Positions 62,701-64,000 of a stretch of 64,000 nt of DNA are shown piece after piece (the first letter of the stretch is position 1; each line of letters opens with the position of its first letter). Location: the NCBI GenBank assembly GCA_020350285.1, contig CP070708.1:2339157-2403156 (forward strand). Reading direction: 5' to 3'. Both the position numbers and the translations under genes were made by a program. The DNA comes from Anaerolineaceae bacterium (GTDB lineage Bacteria; Chloroflexota; Anaerolineae; Anaerolineales; E44-bin32). A model generated the notes under the pieces. That model made no database searches. It was given only the letters and a program-made list of their open reading frames with translations, and was not told the DNA's origin.

Positions 62701-64000
62701 GGGCAATCGGGCATTAGTTTTTGCCGATGACACCAACACACCTGAAAACGAACTTGATCTAGTCTCGATGGACGCCGATGGCTTCTCGCTCACCAAGGCA
62801 GTCGGTCTTGCGGATGAACAGGTGACAGTCATCTATATAGCGTTCGAGGGGATGAGTATCGATCGCGGCGTGTTGACTCAACCTCCATTTCCGATATTCC
62901 AATCGGTCTCAGGGTTAAGCTTCCAACCAAGTGCTGTGATTTTCGATGGCGGTGATAAACCGACCGCGGTCGGATTTGAACAAGATGCCGAGATGGTGGC
63001 TGGTGTAGCTACAAGCGCCAGTGAGGAGGCAGCGTTCTGGATCGGTGCTCAGAACACCTCCAATCCATATCCTTCTGATACGAGCCTCTCGACTAGTCGA
63101 TCGATCATCAGTTATACAGCTGGAGTCCCGACATCTAACGCACAAGCCGAATTCGTTTCAATGAACTCCGATGGGTTCACCATCAGTTGGACCCAGGCAG
63201 ACTCTACCCAACGCAGGGTAGGGTGGATCGCTCTCGGTTCCACCGCATCGAGCATCTCTCCTTCTGGCGAATCGATGAACACGACCCTGGGCTCTGGTGC
63301 GGCGACATCGGTCTTCGACGATATCGCAGATGAGGCCTATTGGTACACCGACCTGACTTACCCCACGGGGGATGACGACGCCAGCATCGCAGCCGGAAAT
63401 TACACGCTCAATATGTATTTCGACCAATTGCCAGATGCTTGGTGGAACACAGATTATCTCTACCGCCAGCAGATCACCGTTTCAACCGGAGCATCTGGAG
63501 TGGGGCAGGACTACTCCGTTTCTTTCACTTTCGATCATGCCTCCCTGGTGAGTGGCACCAAATCCCTCTCCAACGGAAACGACGTCCGTGTCGTGCATTG
63601 GAACGGTTCAGGTTGGACGGAACTCGACAGGGTCCTCGATCCCCTTTCTTCATGGGACGACGCTTTGACGAAGCTTTGGTTTGCGCTGGAAGACCCGATC
63701 TCAGCCTCAAGTTCAGATAACAACTACTATCTCTACTACGGCAATTCATCGGCCACAGGACCTCCAGAATCGTGGTCCACTGTCTTCATGCTCGGTGATG
63801 ATTTCGATGACGGCACGTTGACCAGCGATGTTGATATCTCATCCGCAGGTACGGCCAGTATCAGCGAGATAGCCGGTGAGGCTTTCATCGATTTGGGAAC
63901 CAATGAAGCAACCGATGCCGGGATCATCGTCACCGCGAGTGAGTTACCGCCTGATAACCAGTTTGCCATTCAACATAAGACCAAGGTCGTCAGTGGCGGC
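59741..64000 (+). CDS. Receiver-GT2 glycosyltransferase-exported beta-repeat-DUF2341 fusion (partial, 3' end outside window)
   Basis: 1420 codons without a stop up to the window edge. Domains from TTG 59741: receiver (residues ~14-127, phospho-Asp D66, Lys K114, but Ala94 where Ser/Thr is usual); two membrane helices (~150-205); an (Asn-Gly-x-x) repeat linker (209-256); GT2 domain with ADDSTD (D299/D300), DAD 353-355, TED 463-465 and QRMRW 501-505, the set of processive cellulose-synthase-like enzymes; about three helices (~535-625); a basic octapeptide repeat (695-726); a membrane helix (~736-754); three exported repeats starting ~778, 909 and 1044; and a DUF2341-like domain from ~1233 (AWWNTDYLYRQQITV). 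No PilZ domain is seen. Alternative start: ATG 59726. Predicted to make and export a surface glycan under phosphorelay control. Confidence 0.85.
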   Translation, partial: MSDASETRPNIGQIRVLIVDDNPSFRRELRVFLESTGNIKVVGEAENGSHGVELTEHRNPDIVLMDQNMPTLSGVEATKRIKASRPRIRVIFIAAEERWENDAIRAGAERFFLKDDDLNELIKAIEDPLGSLRPVAQPEQRRRFGEMWDNPWLWRGIGILTVVLYLASLISSAKMTLVWTALVFGLFFFLYGLKYYLSVALILFATSGNANNGQANGKLNGRLNGWLNGWRKGDKNGEKNGRGLNGVRAFNGGNGRLPKHLQPFICIQLPLYNEMEVVDRLLTACTNLDYENYEIIVADDSTDETTQILQERWESHPRVKLSHRIDRSGFKGGALQIAVQRMDPRTEFVAVFDADFVPPPDILHQFLAYFYGLNGSNGNHISEDATHVSLADDKVAVVQGYQWHMLNASENWITRGIRTEYSGSYVIERTGQELFGSMKMISGSVFMIRADVVKQVGWKTSITEDWELTIRLYLAGYKVLYTPFIQAPAECVASFKQLTRQRMRWAEGHTFNVKKYFMEVLRSTKINLREKLEWVYFAPYYLQAAFFLVGTGAWLISDFILKARIPFWTRSLGWSLVFVNGFSLILMNVTGLFLERGVRRNWRGLLSFVLLTYLLVPYQAYAALKGLFEPHEGGWHRTQKTGVITEVLGRLGMRRRLRRLKPKPSQKKKGGSLAFFSGLGPYIESAIESFNPWLERFKRLFPERFRRLFPQRLKQLFPRRFRLFADRLGLRFRVGFSLTISLILLVVLASRILIVAAAPDAFYLHTGDPGAQPLDTKVGTFTALAGTGNQPVTGVGFEPKAVLFWITDRTSEGSGSYARFGRGWTDGSNEAAVATAWDDEPAGGSNSNESRDRIVNSASITLVDHNGNLLAEASTSSLDADGFTLNWTTSGGSRLVTYLALGGDALTNVKVGSFVWPFGSLNYSETGVGFQPDALMFAGVEMATGFGTTTRGGHGFGIALSPSDRHSDAHRWRNNKTDVDSGSSGLMGNRALVFADDTNTPENELDLVSMDADGFSLTKAVGLADEQVTVIYIAFEGMSIDRGVLTQPPFPIFQSVSGLSFQPSAVIFDGGDKPTAVGFEQDAEMVAGVATSASEEAAFWIGAQNTSNPYPSDTSLSTSRSIISYTAGVPTSNAQAEFVSMNSDGFTISWTQADSTQRRVGWIALGSTASSISPSGESMNTTLGSGAATSVFDDIADEAYWYTDLTYPTGDDDASIAAGNYTLNMYFDQLPDAWWNTDYLYRQQITVSTGASGVGQDYSVSFTFDHASLVSGTKSLSNGNDVRVVHWNGSGWTELDRVLDPLSSWDDALTKLWFALEDPISASSSDNNYYLYYGNSSATGPPESWSTVFMLGDDFDDGTLTSDVDISSAGTASISEIAGEAFIDLGTNEATDAGIIVTASELPPDNQFAIQHKTKVVSGG

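Noticed and set aside
62030-63970. Several open frames on the minus strand and other plus frames opposite the large GT2 protein
   Set aside because: They are short, lack ribosome sites and family features, and lie inside a long plus-strand frame with clear domain content.

Overview
The window reads as one stretch of a free-living bacterial chromosome with mid GC content, most likely Chloroflexota (Anaerolineae-like). This placement is an inference from gene content: a cell-division/murein cluster without outer-membrane genes, a B12-dependent class II ribonucleotide reductase, TIGR03960/TIGR03936 radical-SAM genes, a GH57 branching enzyme, and intergenic GTAGGGGC and TCATTCTGAG palindromes. 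No phage, IS element, CRISPR array or rRNA was seen.

Layout. 37-17617 (+): an almost continuous dcw operon, mraZ-rsmH-ftsL-ftsI-murF-mraY-(small gene)-murD-ftsW-murG-(CvpA-like)-murC-(small basic gene)-murB-ddl-ftsQ-ftsA-ftsZ, with many 4-bp start/stop overlaps; murE is absent from its usual place. 17618-21864 (+): a hairpin-rich spacer, then a promoter with a tandem pair of probable NrdR boxes, nrdR, nrdJ and a deoxynucleoside kinase, together a dNTP supply module. 22200-23357: an exported four-repeat protein. 23682-30766 (-): an endonuclease IV-like TIM barrel, a GAF/PAS histidine kinase, then dgkA-ybeY-pgpH-yqeY. 31210-36000: an MsrP-like Tat-exported molybdoenzyme (+), then mtaB, a lipoprotein and a TPR protein (-). 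36347-38166 (+): etfBA. 38443-44858 (+): a PD40 protein, a glycogen module (GH57 branching enzyme, glgA, malQ) and a phosphodiesterase. 45022-45093 (-): tRNA-Arg(CCG).

45384-53772 (+): a fatty-acid beta-oxidation operon headed by a TetR regulator with an 18-bp perfect palindrome on its own start site: tetR, MBL hydrolase, two acyl-CoA dehydrogenases, fadN-type fusion, thiolase, SCP2 protein. It probably passes electrons to EtfAB. 54463-57036 (-): two radical-SAM-associated genes. 57889-57961: tRNA-Glu(CTC). 58438-59333: a 72-residue stand-alone HisKA_3 domain and a NarL-type response regulator.

59551-64000: the most unusual locus. Two very short coupled reading frames lead into a protein that is still open at the window edge (1420 codons). 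It joins a receiver domain, membrane segments, an (Asn-Gly-x-x) repeat linker, a processive-type GT2 glycosyltransferase, a basic amphipathic octapeptide repeat, a further membrane segment, three homologous exported beta-rich repeats and a DUF2341-like domain. It looks like a phosphorylation-controlled surface-polymer synthase fused to its own exported domain.

Intergenic regions carry at least five families of short palindromic repeats, one of which has two fixed lengths (28 and 73 bp). Sigma70-type promoters (TTGACA-like, 16-18 bp, TATAAT-like) are readable at many units, and several genes appear to be leaderless.
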